From Pseudomonas sp. Irchel 3A7 (GTDB lineage: Bacteria; Pseudomonadota; Gammaproteobacteria; Pseudomonadales; Pseudomonadaceae), in assembly GCF_900187565.1 (NCBI RefSeq), contig NZ_FYED01000014.1, forward strand, positions 124,001 through 188,000: DNA of 64,000 nt. Direction: 5' to 3'. Below the pieces are notes generated by a model. It worked only from the letters and a program-made list of their open reading frames with translations. It was not told the origin of the DNA and did not search any database. Positions within the stretch are counted from its first letter, which is position 1, and every line of letters begins with the position of its first letter. Made by a program: the position numbers and the translations under genes. Positions 35,523-42,966 of this stretch are shown in pieces.

Positions 35523-35581
35523 GACACCGTCCTGCGTGATAGGGAAGGATGTATTGCTCGAAGCCAAAGAGCCGGAGTTAT

Positions 35582-36397
35582 TCAGGTCGCGCGCGCCAGG
35601 ATGGTTTGTGCACGACCAATGACCGGCGCATCGATCATTTGCCCATCGAGGACGAAGACACCTTCGCCCGTACTCGCGGCATCCATAATGCGTTGCGCCC
35701 AATGCAGCTCCTCAAGACTGGGCTTCAGTGCTTGATGGATGATTGCTACCTGGCTTGGGTGAATGCACAGCGCACCGCCAAAACCCATGTCACGAGCAAA
35801 TTGAATGGCGCAGTGCAAACCGGCGCTGTCCTGTATGGAAGGAAACACCCCGTCCAGCGCAGGCGCGAGGCCGGCTACCCGGGTTGCCAGCAGAACCGCG
35901 TAGCGGGCATGACTCAGGATCTCTTCGGCGGCCCGGCTGCCAGTGGTCAGGTTCAGATCCAGGCCCAGATCGAGGCTGCCGAACGACAAACGCTCAACCC
36001 CCTTTGTCCGGGCAACGTCGCGGATCTGCGCCAGGCCCCTGGCACTCTCGATGATGGGCCAGATCGGTTTACCGGTATCGGCGGCAGTGAGCACTTGCGC
36101 CGCGTTTTCGGTTTTGGGCAGCAGGATGCCGATCACACCGGCGTGCCGTTGGCACAGCGCCAGATCCCAAGCGTGTGCCCAGTGGTCCGGCGCGTTCACT
36201 CGTACCAGAATCCGGGCATCCGGATGTTCACTCAAAAAGTGGTCAAGGTTATCCCTGGCCTGTTCCTTGAGGTTTTCCTGCACGGCATCTTCCAGGTCGA
36301 CAATCACCCGGTCCGCACCGGTGGCGATGGCTTTCGGGATACGCTCCGGGCGAGTCGCCGGTACGAACAGCGCGGAGCGAACGATGGTTGTATTCAT
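35582..36397 (-). CDS. CitE-like acyl-CoA lyase (HpcH/HpaI aldolase superfamily), possibly citramalyl-CoA lyase
   Basis: 271 residues with the CitE signatures RSALFVPATRPERIPKA, DRVIVDLEDAV, ILVRVNAPD and PIIESARGL. The family cleaves 3-hydroxyacyl-CoA thioesters (citryl-, malyl-, citramalyl-CoA) into acetyl-CoA or propionyl-CoA plus a 2-oxoacid, with Mg2+. Next to a MaoC/FAS1-like hydratase and a CaiB transferase, as in the P. aeruginosa itaconate genes, citramalyl-CoA lyase is the best guess; beta-methylmalyl-CoA lyase is the alternative. Its start overlaps the hydratase stop (ATGA) with GGGAGA upstream. Confidence 0.85.
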   Translation of the reverse strand: MNTTIVRSALFVPATRPERIPKAIATGADRVIVDLEDAVQENLKEQARDNLDHFLSEHPDARILVRVNAPDHWAHAWDLALCQRHAGVIGILLPKTENAAQVLTAADTGKPIWPIIESARGLAQIRDVARTKGVERLSFGSLDLGLDLNLTTGSRAAEEILSHARYAVLLATRVAGLAPALDGVFPSIQDSAGLHCAIQFARDMGFGGALCIHPSQVAIIHQALKPSLEELHWAQRIMDAASTGEGVFVLDGQMIDAPVIGRAQTILARAT

Positions 36398-37236
36398 GGT
36401 GTATCTCCCTCACTGAACCGGACTTCGCCAAGCTGTGCAATACCGTCCTGATTGCCTGCCCAGACTTGCGCCTTGCCGCTGTCGATCAAGCGTCCACCCA
36501 CCTCGAAAGGTTGAGGCGAAATCAAGGGACGGACACCACGAAAGGTGAAGCGCTCCAGGCGTGCTTTTGGATGTGCCTTGGTAAAAGCTCGCAAGTTGAG
36601 GGTGGCGATCAATGGACCATGCACCACCAGTCCCGGATAGCCTTCGGCCTCGGTGACGTAGGGCCAGTCGTAGTGAATTCGATGGCCGTTGAAGGTGACG
36701 GCGGAATAGCGAAACAGCAGGGTCGGGGAGGGTTCGACCCGCGCCTGCCATTGGCTTTGCGGCGGCGCTTCGGTGCTGTTCGATTTAGGCGGGGTGGGTT
36801 CTCGATAGACGATGTCCTGTTCGTCTTGCAGAACGCGCTGGCCGTCCTGGAAGTACTCATGGCGAACCGTGACAAACAGCAAGGAGCCAGTACGACCGTG
36901 CTTTTCTTCGACGTTGAGAATGGTCGAGACACAGGTCACGTCAGCTTCCACCTTCAACGGTTGGTAAAAATCGATTCGGCTGCCCGCCCACATGCGATTG
37001 CGATTGTGGGCTGGAGGCAGGAATCCCCCGAGCGCCGGGTGACCGTCCGGACCCAACTCCTCGGCAGTGACCGGTTCCTGAAAAAAAGCCCAGTGCCACA
37101 AAGGCGGCAGCGGTTCTCCGGGTTGTGGTGCCGGCTCGCCAAACGTCGCGGCGATGCGTTTGACCAGGGTGAAACTGATCCGGTCCTGGCTTTCCTGGCG
37201 ACGTCCAATCCAGGCTGAAAAATCGGAATTGCTCAT
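36394..37236 (-). CDS. FAS1-like/MaoC hydratase (itaconyl-CoA or mesaconyl-CoA hydratase type)
   Basis: 280 residues forming a double hot-dog. The N-terminal FAS1-like half contains LPPLWHWAFFQEPV, LGPDGHPALGGFLPP and RMWAGSRIDFYQPL, a pattern of mesaconyl-C4-CoA and itaconyl-CoA hydratases. The C-terminal MaoC half has the active-site Asp and His in IHYDWPYV and YPGLVVHGPLIA. It adds water to a C5 enoyl-CoA to give the substrate for the CitE-like lyase. ATG 37236 (MSNSDF) is preferred because GGGAG is eight bases upstream; ATG 37242 sits too close to it. Confidence 0.85.
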   Translation of the reverse strand: MSNSDFSAWIGRRQESQDRISFTLVKRIAATFGEPAPQPGEPLPPLWHWAFFQEPVTAEELGPDGHPALGGFLPPAHNRNRMWAGSRIDFYQPLKVEADVTCVSTILNVEEKHGRTGSLLFVTVRHEYFQDGQRVLQDEQDIVYREPTPPKSNSTEAPPQSQWQARVEPSPTLLFRYSAVTFNGHRIHYDWPYVTEAEGYPGLVVHGPLIATLNLRAFTKAHPKARLERFTFRGVRPLISPQPFEVGGRLIDSGKAQVWAGNQDGIAQLGEVRFSEGDTP

Positions 37237-37261
37237 AGTCATCGCTCCCGTCGGTCAGTGG

Positions 37262-38221
37262 TCAGGCCAGGGCGGCCATTTCTGGAATCGCTTCAAACAG
37301 GTCCGCCACCAGGCCGTAATCGGCCACCTGGAAGATCGGCGCCTCTTCGTCCTTGTTGATCGCCACGATCACTTTGGAGTCTTTCATGCCGGCCAGGTGC
37401 TGGATCGCGCCGGAGATACCGACGGCGATGTACAGCTGTGGCGCAACGATCTTGCCGGTCTGGCCGACCTGCATGTCGTTGGGTACGAAACCTGCGTCGA
37501 CCGCGGCGCGCGAAGCACCGACGGCAGCGCCCAGCTTGTCGGCCAGGGCGTACAGGTGTTTGAAGTTGTCGCCGTTCTGCATGCCACGGCCGCCGGAAAC
37601 GACGATCTTGGCAGCGGTCAATTCCGGACGATCAGATTTGGCCAGCGCCTCAAAGACGAAGCTGGAAGTACCCGCGTCGTGAGCAGCAGCAACGGCTTCA
37701 ACGGCAGCTGAACCACCTTCTGCGGCAACCGGGTCGAAACCGGTGGCACGCACGGTGATCACTTTGACCGCAGCGTTCGATTGAACGGTAGCGATGGCGT
37801 TACCGGCATAGATCGGACGCTTGAAGGTGTCAGCGCTTTCTACCGAGATGATCTCGGAGATCTGGTCAACGTCCAGCTGCGCGGCAACGCGTGGCAGGAT
37901 GTTTTTGCCATTGGACGTGGCGGCAGCCAGGATGTGGCTGTAACCCGCAGCCCCTGCTTCTTGAACGAGAGCAGCAACCAGTGGCGCAACGTTTTCCGGC
38001 AGCTGATGCGCGTAAGCGGCATTGTCAGCGGACAGGACCTTGCTCACGCCAGCGATTTTCGCAGCGGCTTCAGCCACGGCGCCAGCGCCCTGGCCAGCAA
38101 CCAGAACGTGGATGTCGCCGCCGATTTTGGCAGCGGCAGCCACGGTGTTCAGCGTGGCCGGGGCCAGCACTTTGTTGTCCTGCCGGTCGGTTGAATAGTC
38201 AGCAATAACCAGGATTGGCAT
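37262..38221 (-). CDS. etfA: Electron transfer flavoprotein alpha subunit
   Basis: 319 residues. The N-terminal ADP-ribose-fold domain starts MPILVIADYS; the C-terminal FAD domain has VVSGGRGMQNGDNF, AAVGASRAAVDAGF, QVGQTGKIVAPQLYIAVGIS and GAIQHLAGM. With EtfB it accepts electrons from acyl-CoA dehydrogenases and passes them to ETF-ubiquinone oxidoreductase. Its start abuts the etfB stop. Being embedded in this operon suggests it serves the local dehydrogenase; pseudomonads usually carry a housekeeping etfBA elsewhere, so this may be a second copy. Confidence 0.93.
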   Translation of the reverse strand: MPILVIADYSTDRQDNKVLAPATLNTVAAAAKIGGDIHVLVAGQGAGAVAEAAAKIAGVSKVLSADNAAYAHQLPENVAPLVAALVQEAGAAGYSHILAAATSNGKNILPRVAAQLDVDQISEIISVESADTFKRPIYAGNAIATVQSNAAVKVITVRATGFDPVAAEGGSAAVEAVAAAHDAGTSSFVFEALAKSDRPELTAAKIVVSGGRGMQNGDNFKHLYALADKLGAAVGASRAAVDAGFVPNDMQVGQTGKIVAPQLYIAVGISGAIQHLAGMKDSKVIVAINKDEEAPIFQVADYGLVADLFEAIPEMAALA

Positions 38222-38971
38222 TCAGATCACCTTCGCTTCGTTCTTGAGTTTCTCGACCAGCTCAGCCACCGACTTGACCTTGATACCCGCGCTGCGTGCA
38301 GCAGGCGCTTCGACTTCCAGGGTTGTGTTGGTGGAGGCAGTGGAAACGCCCAAAGCGTCCGCAGTCACTACTTCGAGAGGCTTCTTCTTGGCTTTCATGA
38401 TGTTTGGCAGGGACGCGTAGCGCGGCTCGTTCAAACGCAGGTCGGTGGTGACGATGGCCGGCAGTTTCAGGGAAACCGTCTGTGCGCCGCCGTCGATTTC
38501 GCGAGTCACGGCAACCTTGTCGCCGCTGATTTCGACTTTCGAAGCAAACGTGCCCTGACCGTAACCGCTCAATGCAGCAAGCATCTGACCCGTCTGGTTG
38601 TTGTCGCTGTCGATGGCTTGCTTGCCCAGGATCACCAGCAGAGGCTGTTCCTTGTCGACAACAGCTTTCAACAGTTTGGCAACGGCCAGGGAAGTCAGAT
38701 CTTCGGCGGATTCGACGAGGATGGCGCGGTCGGCACCCAGAGCCAGCGCGGTGCGCAGTTGCTCTTGGGCGGTGGACGGGCCCACAGTGACCACCACAAC
38801 CTCGGTGGCAATGCCTTGTTCCTTGAGACGGACCGCCTCTTCCACGGCGATTTCGCAGAACGGGTTCATCGACATCTTGACGTTGGCGAGGTCGACGCCG
38901 GAGTTGTCCGCCTTGACGCGGACCTTGACGTTGTAGTCGACCACGCGTTTCACAGCTACGAGGATCTTCAT
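38222..38971 (-). CDS. etfB: Electron transfer flavoprotein beta subunit
   Basis: 249 residues, the usual EtfB size. MKILVAVKRVVDYNVKVRVK and NPFCEIAVEEAVRLKEQG are diagnostic, followed by ADRAILVESAEDLTSLAVAK and the ETF-beta signature LPAIVTTDLRLNEPRYASLPNIM (quoted in part: VTTDLRLNEPRYASLPNIM). It binds AMP and forms the heterodimer with the adjacent EtfA. It follows the CoA-transferase gene by 37 bp. Confidence 0.93.
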   Translation of the reverse strand: MKILVAVKRVVDYNVKVRVKADNSGVDLANVKMSMNPFCEIAVEEAVRLKEQGIATEVVVVTVGPSTAQEQLRTALALGADRAILVESAEDLTSLAVAKLLKAVVDKEQPLLVILGKQAIDSDNNQTGQMLAALSGYGQGTFASKVEISGDKVAVTREIDGGAQTVSLKLPAIVTTDLRLNEPRYASLPNIMKAKKKPLEVVTADALGVSTASTNTTLEVEAPAARSAGIKVKSVAELVEKLKNEAKVI

Positions 38972-39008
38972 TGGGGAGTCTTCACTCTGAAGTCATTGAT
39001 GGGTGCCG

Positions 39009-40211
39009 TCAGATAGCGCCAGCAGCACGCATTGCTTCGATGCGCCCTGCGGACAATCCCAGTTCTCTGAGTACCTGATCGGTGTGTTGGCCAAGGCCTG
39101 GCACGGCGTCCATTCGCGGCTCGAAAGCGCTGTTGTTGCCCGGCGGTATGAGGCTCGGCACGGTACCGGTGGATGTCTCGACTTGCCGCCAGCGGTTACG
39201 GGCCTTGAGTTGCGGATGCTCCCAAACCCCTTGCATGTCATTGACCCGGGCGTTGGCAATCTGCGCGTGATCCAGTCGAGCGATCACGGCATCGAAGTCC
39301 AGGGCGGCGAAGGACTCGACGATCAAATCCCGCAGTGCATGACGGTTTTCGACGCGTTTGAAATTGGCAGAAAAGCGCTCGTCCCTGGCCAGTTCGGGCA
39401 TCAACAGCACGTGCTCGCAGAACAGCTGCCATTCGCGCTCATTCTGCAGACCAAGCATCACGGTCGTGCCGTCGCCGATCGGGAAGGGGCCGTAAGGGTA
39501 AATCGTGGCGTGGGCGGCGCCGGCACGAGGGGGGGGCGGCGCGCCCTCGTAGGCGTAGTACATCGGATAGTTCATCCACTCGACCAGGCTTTCGAGCATC
39601 GATACATCGATGTGGCTGCCTTCGCCGGTGCGTCCACGCAACAGCAGTGCGGACAGGATGCCGGTGTAAGCGTACATGCCGGCGGCTATGTCGGCGATCG
39701 AGCACCCGGCCTTGGCCATTTCTGATTCGCCCGAGCCACCGGTCACCGAGAGAAATCCGCCTTCGCTCTGAATCAACAGATCGTAGGCTTTCTTTTTTTC
39801 ATAGGGACCACCCACGCCATAGCCTGAAATGTCACACACAATGAGTTGCGGAAATCGCTGGTGCAGGACCTCGAACGACAGGCCCATCCGTGCGGCCGCA
39901 CCCGGTGCCAGGTTCTGCACCAGCACATCGGCGGTGGCCAACAGACTGTCCAGGACGTCGGTGGCGGGCTCCTGTTTCAAATCGAGGGTCAGGCTTTCTT
40001 TCGAACGATTGGTCCAGACGAAATGCGAGGCCAGGCCGTTGACGCGTTGATCGTAGCCTCGGGCAAAATCGCCGACGCCCGGACGTTCGACCTTGATCAC
40101 CCGGGCACCGAGGTCGGCCAGTTGACGGGTACAGAACGGAGCAGCGATGGCGTGTTCGAGACTGACCACGGTGATGCCGTCGAGGGGACGAATGTCTTTG
40201 GGCTGGCTCAT
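39009..40211 (-). CDS. CaiB/BaiF family (class III) CoA-transferase
   Basis: 400 residues. RPLDGITVVSLEHAIAAPFC, LGARVIKVERPGVGDFAR and NRSKESLTLDLK are the N-terminal signatures, and the catalytic Asp174 lies in GCSIADIAAGMY. Class III enzymes move CoA between carboxylic acids via an aspartyl-CoA intermediate. In the P. aeruginosa itaconate genes a CoA-transferase activates itaconate; here it probably activates the dicarboxylate made by the aldehyde dehydrogenase. ATG 40211 begins at the conserved region; ATG 40232 (CGGGAAG upstream) is a real alternative. Confidence 0.87.
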   Translation of the reverse strand: MSQPKDIRPLDGITVVSLEHAIAAPFCTRQLADLGARVIKVERPGVGDFARGYDQRVNGLASHFVWTNRSKESLTLDLKQEPATDVLDSLLATADVLVQNLAPGAAARMGLSFEVLHQRFPQLIVCDISGYGVGGPYEKKKAYDLLIQSEGGFLSVTGGSGESEMAKAGCSIADIAAGMYAYTGILSALLLRGRTGEGSHIDVSMLESLVEWMNYPMYYAYEGAPPPPRAGAAHATIYPYGPFPIGDGTTVMLGLQNEREWQLFCEHVLLMPELARDERFSANFKRVENRHALRDLIVESFAALDFDAVIARLDHAQIANARVNDMQGVWEHPQLKARNRWRQVETSTGTVPSLIPPGNNSAFEPRMDAVPGLGQHTDQVLRELGLSAGRIEAMRAAGAI

Positions 40212-40284
40212 GATTGTTATCTCTTTTGTCATGGCTTCCCGATGCGTCGACCGAAGCCGTCGCACCGGACTTTGCAGTGATCAC

Positions 40285-41448
40285 TCAGAAGGAGCGCGGC
40301 AGCTCGAGCAGGTGTTCGGCGACGTACGACAGGATCAGGTTGGTGGAGATCGGCGCGACCTGATACAGCCGGGTTTCGCGGAATTTGCGCTCAACGTCGT
40401 ACTCACAGGCAAAACCAAATCCACCGTGGGTTTGCAGGCAGGCATTGGCCGCTTCCCACGAAGCTTTCGCCGCCAGGTACTTGGCCATGTTGGCGCTGGC
40501 GCCGGCGTTGATCCCGCTGTCGTATTCCTCGCAGGCACGCCAGCGCATCAGGTCGGCCGCTTCGATCTCGATGTGCGCTTCGGCAATCGGAAACTGTACG
40601 CCCTGGTTCTGCCCGATGGGGCGGCCGAACACCACGCGATCACGGGCATAGGCGGCGGACTTTTCGATGAACCAGCGACCATCGCCGATGCATTCGGCGG
40701 CGATCAGCGTGCGCTCGGCATTCAGGCCATCGAGGATGTAGCGAAAGCCTTTGCCTTCCTCGCCAATCAAGCTGTCCGCCGGAATCTCCAGGTTGTCGAA
40801 GAACAGCTCATTGGTCTCGTGATTGACCATGTTGGCGATCGGTTGCACGGTCAGGCCGTTGCCGATGGCTTCACGCAGATCCACCAGGAAAATCGACATG
40901 CCTTCGGATTTCTTCGTCACCTCGGCCAGTGGCGTAGTACGCGCCAGCAGGATCATCAGGTCGGAATGCTGGACGCGCGAGATCCACACCTTTTGGCCGT
41001 TGATCACGTATTTGTCGCCGCGCTTGATGGCGGTGGTCTTGATCTTGGTGGTGTCGGTGCCGGTGGTGGGCTCGGTCACGCCCATCGATTGCAGGCGCAA
41101 CTCACCGCTGGCCAGTTTCGGCAGGTAGTAGCTTTTCTGTGCCTCGCTACCGTTACGCAACAGGGTGAACATATTGTACATCTGCCCGTGGACGGTGCCT
41201 GAATTTCCGCCGCAACGGTTGACCTCTTCGAGAATCACCGAGGCTTCAGCCAGCCCCAGGCCGGAGCCACCGTATTCGGTGGGTATCATCGCCGCCAGCC
41301 AGCCGGCGTCGGTCAGGGCTTTGACGAAGGATTCCGGGAAGCCTTTTTCTTCGTCGATCCTGCGCCAGTAGGCGGCATCGAATTCGGCGCACAGGGCGCG
41401 CACGCCCTCGCGGATGGCATTGAGTTCTTCAGAGTGGTGGTCAGTCAT
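40285..41448 (-). CDS. Acyl-CoA dehydrogenase
   Basis: 387 residues. FAD and substrate motifs include MGVTEPTTGTDTTKIKTTA, NGQKVWISRVQHSDL and HGGFGFACEYDVERKFRETR, with the catalytic base Glu349 in the last. It forms a 2-enoyl-CoA and delivers electrons to ETF, encoded in the same operon. ATG 41448 has GGAG eight bases upstream. The neighbours suggest a short branched dicarboxylyl-CoA substrate such as methylsuccinyl-CoA, but the specificity cannot be read directly. Confidence 0.9.
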   Translation of the reverse strand: MTDHHSEELNAIREGVRALCAEFDAAYWRRIDEEKGFPESFVKALTDAGWLAAMIPTEYGGSGLGLAEASVILEEVNRCGGNSGTVHGQMYNMFTLLRNGSEAQKSYYLPKLASGELRLQSMGVTEPTTGTDTTKIKTTAIKRGDKYVINGQKVWISRVQHSDLMILLARTTPLAEVTKKSEGMSIFLVDLREAIGNGLTVQPIANMVNHETNELFFDNLEIPADSLIGEEGKGFRYILDGLNAERTLIAAECIGDGRWFIEKSAAYARDRVVFGRPIGQNQGVQFPIAEAHIEIEAADLMRWRACEEYDSGINAGASANMAKYLAAKASWEAANACLQTHGGFGFACEYDVERKFRETRLYQVAPISTNLILSYVAEHLLELPRSF

Positions 41449-41513
41449 TATTATTCTCCTCGACGCGTCACGCACGGCATCGGCCCTGCGTGACGAAGTC
41501 CGGCCAGGGGTGA

Positions 41514-42110
41514 TCAGATCGGGTTGAAACCCAATGCGGCGCGAAAGCGATTCTTGATGTAGTGGCCGTCACGTGGCGGCAGCACCCGTGGCGGGTTCTC
41601 GGCCTTGATCTTGATCGTCGCCAGCTTCACGCCGTCGCGAGTGGCGAAGCGCTCGCGCAAGTTGTGTACGCCGTCCATGTCACGGATTTCATCGGTCCAG
41701 CTGAAACCACAGGTCTTGGCGACCTGGTCCAGGGAAATGCCGAAGCCCGCGTGGCTGACTTGCATGCCCGTTTCGCCGAAGTGACCGTTATCGAGCACGG
41801 CAATGGTCAGGTTGGCGGGTTTTTGCAGTGCCACAGTGGCCAGCGCACCAAAACCCATCAGCAACTCGCCGTCACCCGTGACGACCACTACCGACTTGTC
41901 CGGTTGAGCATTGGCCAGGCCCAAACCAACGGTGATGGCACTGCCCATGGCGGCCCAGAGGTAGTAGTTCAAGTCATTGTCACCGGCGGCCATGACGTCA
42001 TAGGACGCCGAGCCCAGCCCGGTCACGACCAGCACGTCCTTGCGGTCGGCCAGCAAGGTCTTGACCACTTCACGGCGGCACAAGCTGTGGTTTGCGCTTA
42101 CTTGACCCAT
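41514..42110 (-). CDS. Thiamine-diphosphate 2-oxoacid decarboxylase, beta (ComE-like) subunit
   Basis: 198 residues. The ThDP-binding motif runs from VTGDGELLMGFGAL (Gly79-Asp80-Gly81) to the Asn108 of AVLDNGHFGETG, the GDG-N pattern. Similar small C-terminal subunits occur in sulfopyruvate decarboxylase ComE and phosphonopyruvate decarboxylase-like enzymes. The start overlaps the alpha-subunit stop by 13 bp, with GGAG inside the alpha gene, so the two are coupled. The 2-oxoacid substrate is not evident. Confidence 0.85.
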   Translation of the reverse strand: MGQVSANHSLCRREVVKTLLADRKDVLVVTGLGSASYDVMAAGDNDLNYYLWAAMGSAITVGLGLANAQPDKSVVVVTGDGELLMGFGALATVALQKPANLTIAVLDNGHFGETGMQVSHAGFGISLDQVAKTCGFSWTDEIRDMDGVHNLRERFATRDGVKLATIKIKAENPPRVLPPRDGHYIKNRFRAALGFNPI

Positions 42111-42637
42111 TTCTTTTCTCCAATCAGGCGCTGACCGAGCAGCAGGGCAGTGGACGAATCACCGTTGAACGCCATCGTCGCGGCACCGTGCAGCAGCGGC
42201 GCGACGTCTTCAGGGGCATCCGCGCGCCAGGTCATGACCTTCATCAGATTCAGCGAGGCTTCGGTGGCCTGGCCCATCGGGTTTTGCCAGGCGTTGAACT
42301 CGGCCCAGTCTCCGCGCAGGGTGACCACCATCAACAGCGGAAAACCGGCACAGACTTGCAAGGCGAGGGTGTTGATGCAGTTACCGACCCCGCTGGATTG
42401 CATCAACAGGGCGCCGCGTTCACCGCCCAACCAGGCACCTGCCAGGTAGCCGATGCCTTCTTCTTCGGTGGTGAGGACGACGGCCTTGATGTCGGGGTCG
42501 GCATACGACATGCGAATCGCTGCCGAGTGGCCGGCATCCGGTACGAAGACCACGTGTTTGACGTTGTGGGCCTTGAGCACGCGGAACACGTCCTCCTGCC
42601 AATCCTGTCCCACGGTTTGTTCAGCTTCTGTTGACAT
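42098..42637 (-). CDS. Thiamine-diphosphate 2-oxoacid decarboxylase, alpha (ComD-like) subunit
   Basis: 179 residues with the pyrimidine-binding domain fold: VKHVVFVPDAGHS, LTTEEEGIGYLAGAWLGG (the Glu that activates ThDP) and SSGVGNCINTLA. This is the ComD half of split decarboxylases. ATG 42637 is chosen because GGGAG lies eight bases upstream; ATG 42643 directly abuts it. It is the promoter-proximal gene of a nine-gene operon extending to 34131, and 329 bp divergent from the TonB receptor. Confidence 0.85.
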   Translation of the reverse strand: MSTEAEQTVGQDWQEDVFRVLKAHNVKHVVFVPDAGHSAAIRMSYADPDIKAVVLTTEEEGIGYLAGAWLGGERGALLMQSSGVGNCINTLALQVCAGFPLLMVVTLRGDWAEFNAWQNPMGQATEASLNLMKVMTWRADAPEDVAPLLHGAATMAFNGDSSTALLLGQRLIGEKKWVK

Positions 42638-42858
42638 GCCCATCTCCCAAGCAGTGCTGCTTTTGTGTTTTCACACATTCTGGGAGTGCTGGAGGCTTAC
42701 GACGACTACCGTTTTTGTCTTTGAGATATGCCCATTTTGTATGGCTTGGCTGAGGTTTCGCCGGCAAACGCTCGGCTTCGATAGCCACGTTGTATGGGAA
42801 CGGGCATCGCAGCTCGGATTGCAGCGTCCAACCAGGACGGGAGGAAAAAATAACGCAA

Positions 42859-42880
42859 GATCAAATGAGAATACGTATCA
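42859..42880. promoter_or_regulatory. Possible Fur box in the decarboxylase/TonB divergent region
   Basis: GATCAAATGAGAATACGTAT and flanking bases resemble an imperfect Fur inverted repeat 87-108 bp upstream of the GTG start of the TonB receptor, within the 329-bp divergent region 42638-42966 that shows no gene. Iron control of the receptor, and perhaps of the operon, is possible. Confidence 0.4.
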
Positions 42881-42966
42881 AAAGCTAAACATGCGGTATA
42901 CCATGCGGCGCAAATCCATGGCAGTTATGCCGTCCCATTTGGCTTATTCGTAAAGGTTTTACCCCC

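Noticed and set aside
34299..35735. 478-codon open frame opposite the aldehyde dehydrogenase
   Set aside because: It is antisense to a gene with intact catalytic Cys and Glu, and has no ribosome-binding site or motif.
30967..42637. A single organosulfur pathway joining the alkylsulfatase with the ComDE-like decarboxylase
   Set aside because: The sulfatase has its own LysR regulator and terminator and lies beyond the operon's last gene. No sulfonate or sulfite enzyme is present.
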